Positions 26,406 to 35,274 of a stretch of 64,000 nucleotides of DNA are shown here, piece by piece (the first letter of the stretch is position 1; each line of letters begins with the position of its first letter). The stretch covers positions 62,001-126,000 of the forward strand of contig JAHEFB010000001.1 in the NCBI GenBank assembly GCA_024640405.1, read 5' to 3'. Origin of the DNA: Alphaproteobacteria bacterium (GTDB lineage: Bacteria; Pseudomonadota; Alphaproteobacteria; Rhizobiales; Aestuariivirgaceae). The notes under the pieces are model-generated. The model was not told where the DNA came from. It did no database searches and saw nothing but the letters and a program-made list of their open reading frames with translations. A program made the position numbers and the translations under genes.

Positions 26406-26625
26406 TGCTGATCTCCGAGTGCCCATTGGATTGCCTGGCGAAAACTCCTGCCCTGAACGGGCGAGCAATCTCCAAACCGGCCCTGATTTTCGCATTTTGC
26501 AGCACCTCCAGGCAACATCGTATTGATCGGAGCCTGATATCCGGCTAGCAGTGATTGACACGTAAATCTGGGCATGCCCGTAATTGTCACCCCCAACGCC
26601 GCCCCAACTTTTGCAGGAGAACAAT

Positions 26626-27375
26626 ATGCTTTTGGAAAACAAGACGGTGATTGTCACCGGCGGTGGCCGAGACATCGGTCGTGCCTGCGTCATGAGGCTG
26701 GCTGAAGAAGGCGCGAAGGTCGCGATCAACTACTATGCCAGCGGCGCCGGTGCGCAATCTGCCGTCGATGAAATAAAGGCGGCGGGAGGGCAGGCATTTG
26801 CCTTGCAGGGTGATCTGACCAAGAGTGCAGATGTGACAGCCCTGGTGGATAAGACCCGTGCTGAATTCGGTGATGACATTCATGGACTGGTCCACGTGAC
26901 CGGCGGCCTGGTAGCCCGCAAGACAATCGACGAGATGGATGAAGATCACTGGAATTATGTCATGGATCTAAACACCACCAGCTATTTTCGCATGATCAAG
27001 GCAGTTGAACGCTTCATGCCGGACGGCAGTTCGGTGGTCGGCTTTGCCTCGCAGGCAGGGCGTGATGGCGGCGGACCCGGTGCGGTCGCCTATGCCGCAT
27101 CAAAAGGTGCCGCGATGACCATGACGCGCGGCTTTGCCAAGGAGCTGGGACCGCGCATCCGGGTGAACGCCATTTGCCCCGGCATGATCGACACCGACTT
27201 CCACAACATCTTCACCAAGCCTGAGGTGAGGGCGCATGTCGCCAATATTACACCGATGAAACGTGAGGGTACGCCTGAAGACACGGCCAACCTGGTGGTG
27301 TTTCTGATAAGCGACCAGTCGTCGTTCATGACGGGAACTAGCGTGGATATCAATGGTGGCGTCTTGTTTTCGTAA
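26626..27375 (+). CDS. SDR oxidoreductase, candidate uronate/DEH reductase
   Basis: A 249-aa short-chain dehydrogenase starting at the ATG at 26626 behind AGGAG. It has the cofactor motif TGGGRDIG, the catalytic Tyr-Lys pair in YAASK and the C-terminal VDINGG. The segments GGLVARKTIDEMDEDHWNYV, GGGPGAVAYAASKG and CPGMIDTDFHN resemble alginate-pathway 4-deoxy-5-hexoseulose uronate reductases (A1-R type) as I recall them. With KDG kinase and KDPG aldolase beside it, formation of 2-keto-3-deoxygluconate is a sensible role. No lyase or uronate transporter is in the window. Confidence 0.8.
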   Translation: MLLENKTVIVTGGGRDIGRACVMRLAEEGAKVAINYYASGAGAQSAVDEIKAAGGQAFALQGDLTKSADVTALVDKTRAEFGDDIHGLVHVTGGLVARKTIDEMDEDHWNYVMDLNTTSYFRMIKAVERFMPDGSSVVGFASQAGRDGGGPGAVAYAASKGAAMTMTRGFAKELGPRIRVNAICPGMIDTDFHNIFTKPEVRAHVANITPMKREGTPEDTANLVVFLISDQSSFMTGTSVDINGGVLFS

Positions 27376-27389
27376 GAGACGAAAACAAG
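27363..27389. terminator. Bidirectional hairpin between SDR and kinase genes
   Basis: CTTGTTTTCGT, five-base loop, ACGAAAACAAG: an 11-bp perfect stem that begins inside the SDR coding end, includes its stop codon, and finishes 3 bp before the stop of the convergent kinase gene. Position and symmetry suit termination of both transcripts. Confidence 0.65.
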
Positions 27390-27391
27390 CC

Positions 27392-28291
27392 TTACAAGGT
27401 GACCAGCGCACCATGGTGCTGGATTACCCTAGCGGCACACTGCTGCCCGGCCTGTACCGATCGGGCAATATGTCCTGACTGAACAAATTCCGCCAGAAAG
27501 GCGCCATTGAAAGAATCTCCGGCTCCGGTCGTATCGACCGGGTTGGCAATATGGCTTGTGCTGTAGTTTACCAAATCGTCACCTGATTGAACCAGTACGT
27601 CCCCGGAACCGTCTTTGAGGACAATCATGTCGGCGCCTGCTTTGGCGTAGCGTTCAATTACTACATGGCCGGACGTGTCTCCAAATGCGTTTTTTTCATC
27701 ATCGCAACTTGGCAGGCAAACGGTTGACGCTGCCGCAGCCAGTTGCAAAAGGTTTTTCATCTTCTCAGGGCTATCCCACAGAGCAGGCCGGATATTGGAA
27801 TCGAAGGCGACGATCTTGCCTTGTGAACGGGCATCTTTCAGGCAGTCGATCAGGGACAGTGCATCGGCTTCCGGCAATATTGCCAGGGTAATGCCGGAAA
27901 AATAGATGGCGGACGCTGCGTCCATCGTGTCTGCCAGTTTTGTACGGTCGGCAGCCAGAGATCGTGCGGCGGAGGTTTCGCGCCAGTAGCTGAAACTGCG
28001 TTCGCCAGCGTCGAGATGAATCATGTACAGACCCGGCCGCTTGCCTTCCAGACGCTGAATGCCGCTGGTGTCAATGCCGGCATTTTCCATAAAGGCCAGC
28101 ATTTCAGCAGAAACCGGATCCGTGCCAACAGCCGAACTGAAACGGGTGATCCAGCTATCACCAAGTCCGGCACGGGCGTACCAAAGCGTGTTGAACACAT
28201 CTCCGGCAAAGGATTTTCGCAGCAGACCCGCATCTGTCTGCGACAATTCAACCATGCACTCGCCAATGCCGACAAAAACCCCGTGCTGCAT
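27392..28291 (-). CDS. kdgK: PfkB-family sugar kinase, probable 2-keto-3-deoxygluconate kinase
   Basis: A 299-aa ribokinase-fold kinase from the ATG at 28291 (a TTG at 28303 is possible). The N-terminal GIGECMVEL with the substrate-binding FAGDVFNTLWYARAG is typical of KDG kinases, and the C-terminal signature NPVDTTGAGDSFNGAFL holds the catalytic Asp and anion hole. It phosphorylates KDG to KDPG for the aldolase on the other side of the SDR gene. The upstream sequence on this strand is the remnant of a GntR/FCD regulator, which runs into the kinase start with no stop of its own. Confidence 0.88.
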   Translation of the reverse strand: MQHGVFVGIGECMVELSQTDAGLLRKSFAGDVFNTLWYARAGLGDSWITRFSSAVGTDPVSAEMLAFMENAGIDTSGIQRLEGKRPGLYMIHLDAGERSFSYWRETSAARSLAADRTKLADTMDAASAIYFSGITLAILPEADALSLIDCLKDARSQGKIVAFDSNIRPALWDSPEKMKNLLQLAAAASTVCLPSCDDEKNAFGDTSGHVVIERYAKAGADMIVLKDGSGDVLVQSGDDLVNYSTSHIANPVDTTGAGDSFNGAFLAEFVQSGHIARSVQAGQQCAARVIQHHGALVTL

Positions 28292-28302
28292 CTTGTGGAC
28301 CA

Positions 28303-28794
28303 ATCTTCGAAATATTCGCCATGCGACTGGCGAGTTGCGTCAAGCGTCGCATCGAGCCTGCCCAGATGATGCCGTATCAGCTTGATGGTTCCGGTTTCGT
28401 CACGCTTCTTGAGCAGATCATAGATCTCCGCGTGATCTTCATAAACCTCTGTGAGCGCTGCCCGGGACCACAACCGGATCACGCACAATCGGTCAACGTG
28501 GGCCTTGTTGCTGGCGATGGTCTCAAACGCGAACCCGGCGTCGCTGGCGCGGCAGATCAGATGATGAAACGCGTAATCAAGGTCATGAAAATCTTCCACT
28601 CTCATGGCCTCAACACTGTGCTTCTGCCGGTTGAGGTTTTTATCAAAAGACGCAGTGTCGATTTCTGTAGCCGATGCGCGGCGGATTACATTGATCTCGA
28701 CGGCCGTGCGGACGAACCTCGAATTGAGAATGTGGCTGCAGGAAATCTTCCTGACACGCGTCGCCTTCTGAGGGCGAATTTCCAGCAATCTCAT
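28303..28794 (-). pseudogene. GntR-family (FCD domain) regulator remnant lacking its HTH and stop
   Basis: About 164 codons that read as the effector half of an FCD-type GntR regulator: RLLEIRPQKATRVRK matches the segment right after the winged helix, then helices with DLDYAFHHLICRASD, RLWSRAALTEVYEDHAEI and HHLGRLDATLDA. Immediately upstream the frame hits a stop, and the 131 bp to the next gene are too short to encode the missing helix-turn-helix. Downstream the frame reads on into the kinase gene in another frame, so the native stop is lost too. A regulator of the Eda/SDR/KdgK genes has apparently decayed. Confidence 0.65.
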
Positions 28795-28925
28795 ATTGCT
28801 TGTCTTATGATTCTACGGCTGTTCGGTGCAGAATGGAACCGCTGCTGGCGAGATACAGCTCGCGTGGCAGGCGCAGGTCAATCGATGCGCTGTCAGGTTT
28901 TGTTGGCGTGGAAAAGACTATCCGT

Positions 28926-29819
28926 TCAACTGACCGACGGTGGGTGTTTTCCCTCGAAATCGGATTGGTGGCTTTTCAGGACATCGGTCACAAAATCCAC
29001 AAATGCGCGGACACGGGCGGTACGGCGCATATCCGGATGGATAAGCACCCAGAACCCAAGTCCGTTCGGCGCATATTGTTGAGGATATATCCGGACCAGG
29101 TCCGGGTCCTTGTCGGCCCAGTAGCAGGGCAGGGCGGCCACGCCGATTCCCTCGCGAACCAGCGCATTTTGCATGAACAGCCCGTCGACCCAGTGACAGA
29201 TGTTTGCTGTCGGAAAACGTTTTCTCACAACACGATTGTTATTGTCGACATCATGCAAGCCGATCCAGTTCAGCATTGCGGGGTCGGGTGTATCAGGCAC
29301 GTTTGCTGCCAGTTCTCGTGATGCGTAGACAGCCAGGTTGAAATCAAACATCCTGCGTCCGACAAGGGTTTGTGGCGGGTCATCGCTGGCCCTGATTGCC
29401 ACATCGGCTTCGCGGCGCATCAGGTCCAGCGGCCGGAACGCTGTGAGTATTTCCAGTTCGATGTCGGGATGTTGTGCCGTGAAATCGGCAAGGTAAGGAG
29501 CCAGCAGACGGTCCACCAGCATGTCAATGCAGGTAATGCGCAACCTGCCGCTCAGCCGCATGTCGCGCCCTGTCACCTGCCTGTCGATCTGGAAGAATTC
29601 GTCCTCTACCTTTTGCGCCATCGTTAGCAGATCATTGCCAGACTCGGTGAGTACCGGCCCGGATGAGGTTCGATCAAGCAATTGGGTCTTCAAATGGCGT
29701 TCCAGATTTGTCAGTCGACGCGATACCGTTGACTGATTGACACCCAGAGTCATTGCAGCCTCGCTCAACGAACGTGAGCGGGCAACAGTCAGAAAAATTC
29801 TCAGATCATCCCATCTCAT
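28926..29819 (-). CDS. LysR-family transcriptional regulator
   Basis: A 297-aa LTTR. The N-terminal winged helix is MRWDDLRIFLTVARSRSLSE with ALGVNQSTVSRRLTNLE-type recognition (here TLGVNQSTVSRRL), followed by the effector-binding domain, which carries the LRITCIDMLVDRL and DVAIRASDDPP segments. This resembles the LTTR subgroup that controls oxidoreductases next door. It is divergent from the DUF1330 gene, the usual LTTR arrangement, with a small palindrome just upstream of its start. Confidence 0.93.
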   Translation of the reverse strand: MRWDDLRIFLTVARSRSLSEAAMTLGVNQSTVSRRLTNLERHLKTQLLDRTSSGPVLTESGNDLLTMAQKVEDEFFQIDRQVTGRDMRLSGRLRITCIDMLVDRLLAPYLADFTAQHPDIELEILTAFRPLDLMRREADVAIRASDDPPQTLVGRRMFDFNLAVYASRELAANVPDTPDPAMLNWIGLHDVDNNNRVVRKRFPTANICHWVDGLFMQNALVREGIGVAALPCYWADKDPDLVRIYPQQYAPNGLGFWVLIHPDMRRTARVRAFVDFVTDVLKSHQSDFEGKHPPSVS

Positions 29820-29823
29820 AGCT

Positions 29824-29837
29824 ATGCATTATTGCAT
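29824..29837. promoter_or_regulatory. Candidate LysR binding palindrome
   Basis: ATGCATTATTGCAT: 5-bp inverted arms around a 4-bp centre, five bases upstream of the LysR start codon and 77 bp before the divergent DUF1330 gene. It fits the partly palindromic form of LTTR boxes (T-N11-A can be placed over it). Binding is inferred. Confidence 0.4.
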
Positions 29838-29913
29838 GGAAAGTCGGCAAAAGAACCCATTCCGTTGCGTTTTTATTTCCTTACGCTAGCTCCAACAGAT
29901 CAAGGAGGGTGCT

Positions 29914-30255
29914 ATGGCCGCATACATGATCGCTCAAATTGAGATTTTCGATCCGGAGGAATATCAGAAATACCTAGCAGGCTTCATGCCGGTTTTTCAA
30001 CGGTATGGCGGAGAACTGCTGGCAACGTCTCGAAACACAACAGAAGTCGTTGAAGGCGACTGGGCCCATGGGCGGACGGTGATCATGAGATTTCCCGACA
30101 GTGAGAAGGCGCGCAACTGGTATGCTGATCCGGATTACAGGCTGCTGGCGGGCCACCGTCACAATTCGGCAAACGCAAACCTTGTTCTTGTCGACAGCCC
30201 TGATCCCGGAGCAGTAGCCGAGGCTAATTTCAATAGAAAGAATTTATGCAAATGA
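29914..30255 (+). CDS. DUF1330 domain protein
   Basis: A 113-aa dimeric ferredoxin-like-fold protein of DUF1330: MAAYMIAQIEIFDPEEYQKY at the start, YGGELLATSRNTTEVVEGDW in the middle and FPDSEKARNWYADPDYRLL near the end are all family-typical. A very strong AAGGAGG precedes the ATG. It overlaps the following flavoprotein gene by ten bases, so the two are translationally linked, and it probably belongs to the LysR-controlled operon. Its chemical role is unknown. Confidence 0.9.
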   Translation: MAAYMIAQIEIFDPEEYQKYLAGFMPVFQRYGGELLATSRNTTEVVEGDWAHGRTVIMRFPDSEKARNWYADPDYRLLAGHRHNSANANLVLVDSPDPGAVAEANFNRKNLCK

Positions 30256-31613
30256 TTGAACTGGTTGATATTGCAGGGCTTCGGGAGATGATCAGCGGCC
30301 TGGTTCTCGTGGCCGACGATGAGACGTTTGACTCCGTCAGACAAATCCACAATGGCATGATTGACAGGCGTCCCGCGGTCATCATTCGTTGTGCCGGCGT
30401 TGCGGATGTGGTTGACGGCATCCGGTTTGCTGTTTCTCAAAACCTGGAGATTGCAGTGCGTGGCGGCGGACACAATGTGGCAGGCCATGCCGTGTGCGAC
30501 GGCGGATTGATGCTCGACATGAGCCTGATGAAAGGAATACACGTTGACCCGCTAGCCCGGACAGTGCGTGTTCAACCAGGTGTCACCTGGGGCGAATTCA
30601 ACAGGGAAACATTGTTGCATGGACTTGCCACAACCGGTGGAGCGGTCTCCAGCACCGGTGTGGCAGGCCTCACCCTCGGTGGGGGCTTTGGTTATCTGAT
30701 GGGCAAACACGGTTTCACCATCGATAACCTGATTGCGGCGGAACTGGTGACTGCAACAGGTGAAGTGGTGCAGGCAAGCGAAACGGAGAACGGCGAGCTG
30801 TTTTGGGGGTTGCGGGGCGGTGGCGGTAATTTCGGCGTTGCAACATCCCTGAAATTTCAATTGCACCGGCTTGACGGAGATGTCCAGGGCGGCCTGATCG
30901 CCCATTCCTTCGATCAGGCGAGCGACGTGCTGAAGTTTTATCGCGCACAGACGCAAGCTCAACCTGATGAACTTTCGATGGTGGCCAGCCTGACGCATAC
31001 GCCGGATGGTTCCGGTACGCCGCTGATTGCCATGCTGGCATGTCACAGCGGATCACAAACAGACGCCAAACAGTCGATCGGGCAAATAAAGGCATTTGGC
31101 GAACCTGTTCTTGATCAGTTGGGGCCGATAAATTACGGGCGGCTCAACACCATGCTGGACAAGGGATTTCCAAAGGGCGCGCTGAACTACTGGAAGTCCT
31201 GCTTTGTTGCAGACCTGACGGATGAGGTTGTTGATATCCTGAAAAGGCGATTTCTGGGCAGCCCGTCGGCAATGAGCAAGCTGATCGTTGAACGGTTTCA
31301 TGGTGCGGCAACCCGGTATGAGGCGGATGCAACTGCATTTCCGCATCGCCAGAGCGGTTACAACATTCTGATAATCGCTCAATGGATGGACGGGTCGAAG
31401 AGTGATGAAAACGTTGCCTGGGCAAGGGATACCTATGCAGCACTGCAGCCGCACATGAATACCGGGGTATATGCAAACTACATGGGCGATGACGAGACGT
31501 CCTCGCGGGTAGAGCAGGCGTTCGGTGGAAACTACAAGAGGCTGCAAGTACTCAAGCGCCAGTATGATCCGGAAAACCGGTTCCATCTCAACCAGAATAT
31601 TCCTCCGGCGTGA
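30246..31613 (+). CDS. BBE-type FAD-linked oxidase
   Basis: A 455-aa flavoprotein of the FAD_binding_4/berberine-bridge family. The FAD PP-loop RGGGHNVAGHAVCDGGLMLD contains the histidine that carries FAD covalently in 6-hydroxynicotine oxidase-like enzymes; GGAVSSTGVAGLTLGGGFG and NLIAAELVTATGEV follow. The C-terminal BBE motif NYMGDDETSSRVEQAFGG and YDPENRFHLNQNIPP are intact. It oxidises an alcohol or amine using O2; the substrate cannot be read from sequence. A rho-independent terminator lies about 130 bp downstream. Confidence 0.9.
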   Translation: MQMIELVDIAGLREMISGLVLVADDETFDSVRQIHNGMIDRRPAVIIRCAGVADVVDGIRFAVSQNLEIAVRGGGHNVAGHAVCDGGLMLDMSLMKGIHVDPLARTVRVQPGVTWGEFNRETLLHGLATTGGAVSSTGVAGLTLGGGFGYLMGKHGFTIDNLIAAELVTATGEVVQASETENGELFWGLRGGGGNFGVATSLKFQLHRLDGDVQGGLIAHSFDQASDVLKFYRAQTQAQPDELSMVASLTHTPDGSGTPLIAMLACHSGSQTDAKQSIGQIKAFGEPVLDQLGPINYGRLNTMLDKGFPKGALNYWKSCFVADLTDEVVDILKRRFLGSPSAMSKLIVERFHGAATRYEADATAFPHRQSGYNILIIAQWMDGSKSDENVAWARDTYAALQPHMNTGVYANYMGDDETSSRVEQAFGGNYKRLQVLKRQYDPENRFHLNQNIPPA

Positions 31614-31741
31614 TGGTTTTGGCTGCGGGGTCAGAGTTGATCTGTGCCCGCGACCGCGCCGCAGCTGACCTGCCTGGCAAGCATATGATGTATTCAGACT
31701 GATGTTCCTGTCAGCAGTTTGTTGCCGATTGGCGTTTCCTG

Positions 31742-31763
31742 ACCGGCAAATGCCGGTTTTTTT
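31742..31763 (+). terminator. Rho-independent terminator after the DUF1330-BBE operon
   Basis: ACCGGCA, AA, TGCCGGT forms a 7-bp GC-rich stem followed at once by seven T residues (31757-31763). It ends the LysR-divergent operon and isolates the next gene, whose start is 57 bp further on. Confidence 0.75.
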
Positions 31764-31819
31764 ATGAAGGAAATGCCATCGGCAGATTACAACATTGGCG
31801 GTCAGGGAGGCCTCAAGTC

Positions 31820-32923
31820 ATGTTTTCCATCTTTCCGTCTGCGCGTTTGCGCCCGTCCCCGTTTTTCGATGCCACAGTGGCTGACGGCGTAACCAGTTTT
31901 ACCACCTACAATCACATGTTGATGCCAACGGGTTACGGAAATCCGGAAGAAGAGTACTGGCGCATCATTAATGGCGTGTCCATGTGGGATGTTGCGGTGG
32001 AACGCCAGGTGCAACTACTGGGGCCGGACGCGGGCAAACTGGCTCAGATACTGTGTCCGCGTGATCTCACCAAATGCGTTGCAGGGCAGGGCAAGTATGT
32101 TGCCGTCTGCAATCATGCCGGTACAGTAATCAATGACCCAATCCTTCTGAAGCTGGACCAAGATCGTTACTGGCTGTCCATTGCTGACAGTAATATCTGG
32201 TTCTGGGCCGGTGCCATTGCGGCCGAACGTGGTCTGGATGTAGAGGTTAGCGAACCTGATGTTTCTCCATTGGCGGTGCAGGGACCGGAGGCGGAAAATG
32301 TTGTGGCATCCATGTTCGGTGACTGGGTGCGGGATCTGAAATATTTCTGGTTCAGGGAAACAGAGATCGAGGGCATTCCGGTTGCCGTTGCAAGGTCGGG
32401 CTGGTCCAAGCAGGGTGGCTTTGAGCTCTACCTGATGGACGGGTCCAAGGGCACAAGGCTGTGGAACATGGTTAGCGAAGCCGGCAGGCCATGGGGTATC
32501 GGACCGGGCAATCCCAATCATTGCGAGAGAGTGGAGAGCGGCCTGCTGTCATTTGGCGGAGATACGGATGAGCACACAAACCCGTTTGAGATCCGCATGG
32601 GCCGTTATGTCGACCTGGACGTGCCGGATAACGTGGTGGGCATCCAGGCGCTGCGCAGGATCAAGGCGGAAGGTCCGAAGCGGCATCAGCTTGGCATTAT
32701 GCTGGAAGGCGATGAACCCGATCAGGTGGCATTCAACTGGTTTGATATAAACAACGGGAATACCAAAATTGGAGACATGACCAACATCGCATGGTCCTAT
32801 CGCCTGAAAAGCAACATCGGCTTTGCATTGGTGAGCGTGGAGGCAAAACCGGGCGATGCGGTGACTGTTGCCAAGAAGGGTAAGCAGGTTGCTGCCCAAT
32901 TGTGTGAGCTGCCGTTTATCTGA
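31820..32923 (+). CDS. DmdA-like aminomethyltransferase-family protein
   Basis: A 367-aa protein of the GcvT superfamily (folate-binding YgfZ/T-protein fold). It resembles dimethylsulfoniopropionate demethylase DmdA more than glycine-cleavage T protein, with YNHMLMPT, WDVAVERQVQL, GQGKYVAVCNHAGTVINDPI, EPDVSPLAVQGPEAENV, ARSGWSKQGGFELYL and ERVESGLLSFG. A methyl transfer to tetrahydrofolate is likely; whether DMSP is the substrate is not certain, as close paralogues of unknown substrate exist. GGGAGG precedes the ATG. It stands alone and overlaps the convergent DUF3095 gene by eight bases. Confidence 0.8.
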   Translation: MFSIFPSARLRPSPFFDATVADGVTSFTTYNHMLMPTGYGNPEEEYWRIINGVSMWDVAVERQVQLLGPDAGKLAQILCPRDLTKCVAGQGKYVAVCNHAGTVINDPILLKLDQDRYWLSIADSNIWFWAGAIAAERGLDVEVSEPDVSPLAVQGPEAENVVASMFGDWVRDLKYFWFRETEIEGIPVAVARSGWSKQGGFELYLMDGSKGTRLWNMVSEAGRPWGIGPGNPNHCERVESGLLSFGGDTDEHTNPFEIRMGRYVDLDVPDNVVGIQALRRIKAEGPKRHQLGIMLEGDEPDQVAFNWFDINNGNTKIGDMTNIAWSYRLKSNIGFALVSVEAKPGDAVTVAKKGKQVAAQLCELPFI

Positions 32924-34091
32924 CGTCTGAATCCTTTGCCGGTATCCGTGCCTTCATGGCTTTTGCAGCCTTGGTATATCCGCCTTCTGAACCATCAATG
33001 AAATGAACATGCAGCGATTGCGCCAGGTCAAACAGCAGGCAGGTCATCAAGGCAGCATCTGATCGCCATGTGCCATAGTTCAGATCACCTGACCTGAAAC
33101 CTTCATCAAGATATTTTTCGATTTCGTCTGCCTTCTGCTCCGTCACATCAATTACCAGCCTCAGAGCACCATCGAATTTCCGAAAATCAGTGTTGGCTTT
33201 CAGTTCCTCACGATACCTTGGCGCATTGTACTCGGCATATTTGCGGTTGTAGCGCTCGGCAAGAGCTTGAACTGCATAGGTCAGCATGGTCCAGGCAAAT
33301 GCTCCGTAGCGGCCATACCGGCCGCGCAGCGCGGCGCGCTCCATGGACAGGCTGGGCGAATTGAAGCTGGACAGTTTCAGATTGCTGTTTTGCACCGGGG
33401 CGCAGTCGTCGATTGGTTTGCCAAGTATGCGCGCCAGATTCTTGCTGACATTGCTTGGTGTAATCTTGTCGCCGGTCGTCTGCAGTATGATGGTCAGCAT
33501 GACGCCGTTGCGGGCCGCGAGCGGCTGCCAGCGACAGGACAGACCACCCAGGTCCAGTGATTTTCCTGCGTCATCCGGTGTCAGATGCCAGGCGGTTTCG
33601 GCCTCGTCCTTCAGCCATTGATCCGCCAGTTCGAGGCCGCCGCCTGCAAACATGGCCAGGTGATTGTTTTGGGACAACTGAAACTTTCTGACTTTGACGT
33701 CTGTGCCTGCGTTCCGCAGTTCACGGACAGGTATGGCGGCCGCCCGCAATGTCAGCCCGAACAGGTTTTCGCATTGATCCTGCAGGCTTGCCAGCCTGGT
33801 GCGTGCGGCCTTCAACGCACCCGGCGGCACCGCGATCACGCCGCCGTCGCCGCCAAAGATGAAGGGTACTTCAAAACCTGCGCAGCCGTTGAGAACGGCT
33901 ATTATGGAAGACGCGCCAACCATGTTTACGGATTTGTATTCTCCTCGCTCGATTGCGCCGGTTGAATTGACGACATCGGAAATCAGAATTGTCCAGTTGT
34001 CAGGCAGGGGAGCATAATCGCGACCGTCGGAAATCGAATCAAAATCCCCGGACGAATCCAGATTGCGGTAGAATTCGCTGGTTTCGGTCAA
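32916..34091 (-). CDS. DUF3095 cyclase-like protein
   Basis: A 391-aa soluble protein read from a TTG at 34091, chosen because the family begins with the FYRNL...YAPLPDNW segment found here. Residues 33-90 resemble a class III nucleotidyl cyclase half: ISDVVNSTGAI with Asp39, then FIFGGDGGVIAVP with Asp82. The C-terminal half has the DUF3095 pattern with WRSDAALMTCLLFD and IDGSEGGYTKAAKAMK. Enzymatic activity has not to my knowledge been shown for the family. It lies beside glycosylation genes and near a true adenylate cyclase and a cyclic-nucleotide-binding protein. Confidence 0.85.
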   Translation of the reverse strand: MTETSEFYRNLDSSGDFDSISDGRDYAPLPDNWTILISDVVNSTGAIERGEYKSVNMVGASSIIAVLNGCAGFEVPFIFGGDGGVIAVPPGALKAARTRLASLQDQCENLFGLTLRAAAIPVRELRNAGTDVKVRKFQLSQNNHLAMFAGGGLELADQWLKDEAETAWHLTPDDAGKSLDLGGLSCRWQPLAARNGVMLTIILQTTGDKITPSNVSKNLARILGKPIDDCAPVQNSNLKLSSFNSPSLSMERAALRGRYGRYGAFAWTMLTYAVQALAERYNRKYAEYNAPRYREELKANTDFRKFDGALRLVIDVTEQKADEIEKYLDEGFRSGDLNYGTWRSDAALMTCLLFDLAQSLHVHFIDGSEGGYTKAAKAMKARIPAKDSDVR

Positions 34092-34188
34092 CAGGGTTCT
34101 TTCTTGTTCAGTTCAAGTGATGGTGCGAAGTCAGTTTGCACTCTATACAGGCCGAGTAACAGGACAGACTGGATGAAACGGCAATAAC

Positions 34189-35274
34189 GTGCGCATTGGG
34201 TTTTACGCAACAATGAAACCACCAGATGACCCGGTGCCGTCAGGCGACCGGACGATGGCGCGGCAACTGGTCAAGGCGATGGAATTTGCAGGCCATGAGG
34301 TTAAACTGGTCTCGCGTTTGAAATGCAGAGTGCGTTCGCCGGATGTGTTGCACTCGTTGCGCACTGATGCAGCGCGCGAAGTAGAACGGATTGCCGGTGA
34401 CTGGACGGCAGGATGTGTTCCGGACCTGATCGTCACCTATCATGTCTACTACAAGTCACCGGACCTTGTTGGCGCGGCACTGGCTTCGAGGTTCAAAATT
34501 CCATACGTGACAATCGAAGCATCCTATGCCGGTAAGCGGGACCACGATGATTGGGCCGCTGCACAGGCTGTTTCATCTGCCGCAATTCGTCTGGCCGCAT
34601 TGAACGTTTGCTTTACCGAGAGAGACACGCAGGGTGTCAGGCAACTGGTATCGCCAGCGCGGGTGACTCTATTGCCGCCGTTTGCCGACTTTTCCGGGGT
34701 GGTCCGGGAACGCAATCCGGAAGATGCCGGTGGGCCAGTCGAGCTGCTTGCGGTTGCCATGATGTTGAAAGGCAACAAGCTTGAGAGCTTTCGGTTGCTG
34801 GCTGAAGCAATACGGCATCTAAGGTCGAGCAACTGGCAACTCACAATTGTGGGTGACGGGCCCAAACGGGAAGAAGTCGAGGCGATATTTTCCGGGCTTG
34901 GGCGGGTGCGGTTTGCCGGCCAGATGGACGGGGCGGGCGTTGCGGGATACCTGGCGGAAAGTGACGTGTTTGCATGGCCGGGCTACAGGGAAGCATTTGG
35001 CCTGGCATATCTTGAGGCCCAGGGCGCAGGCCTTCCTGTCGTTGCGATGAATTCAGGAGGTGTGGAGGCCGTGGTAAAGGATGGCGAGACAGGTGTTTTG
35101 ACACCGGAAGGCGACGCGAAAAAATTTGCCGCCGCACTCGATGAACTGATTGATGACTGGCAGCGAAGGGTGGCAATGGGAAGACGGGCGAGGGTGTTTG
35201 CAAGACAAGAAAGAGGCCTTGCAAGTGCTTCAGCGCAGCTTGGTGAAATGCTGCAGGGTGTGGTGGACGAATGA
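34189..35274 (+). CDS. Glycosyltransferase family 4 protein
   Basis: A 361-aa GT-B enzyme from the GTG at 34189. The acceptor half has SGDRTMARQLVKAMEFAGHE; the donor half has LTIVGDGPKREEVE, RVRFAGQMDGAGVAGYLAES and the GT4 nucleotide-sugar motif AFGLAYLEAQGAGLPVVAMN (Glu-x7-Glu type). It is translationally coupled (ATGA) to the NodB-like gene. It probably adds a sugar in the cytoplasm to a lipid-linked or cell-surface glycan. Donor and acceptor are unknown. Confidence 0.88.
   Translation: MRIGFYATMKPPDDPVPSGDRTMARQLVKAMEFAGHEVKLVSRLKCRVRSPDVLHSLRTDAAREVERIAGDWTAGCVPDLIVTYHVYYKSPDLVGAALASRFKIPYVTIEASYAGKRDHDDWAAAQAVSSAAIRLAALNVCFTERDTQGVRQLVSPARVTLLPPFADFSGVVRERNPEDAGGPVELLAVAMMLKGNKLESFRLLAEAIRHLRSSNWQLTIVGDGPKREEVEAIFSGLGRVRFAGQMDGAGVAGYLAESDVFAWPGYREAFGLAYLEAQGAGLPVVAMNSGGVEAVVKDGETGVLTPEGDAKKFAAALDELIDDWQRRVAMGRRARVFARQERGLASASAQLGEMLQGVVDE

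Noticed and set aside
26406..26729. N-terminal extension of the KDPG aldolase frame
   Set aside because: The extra 108 codons have no homology, and the ATG at 26405 has a ribosome site and gives the normal length.
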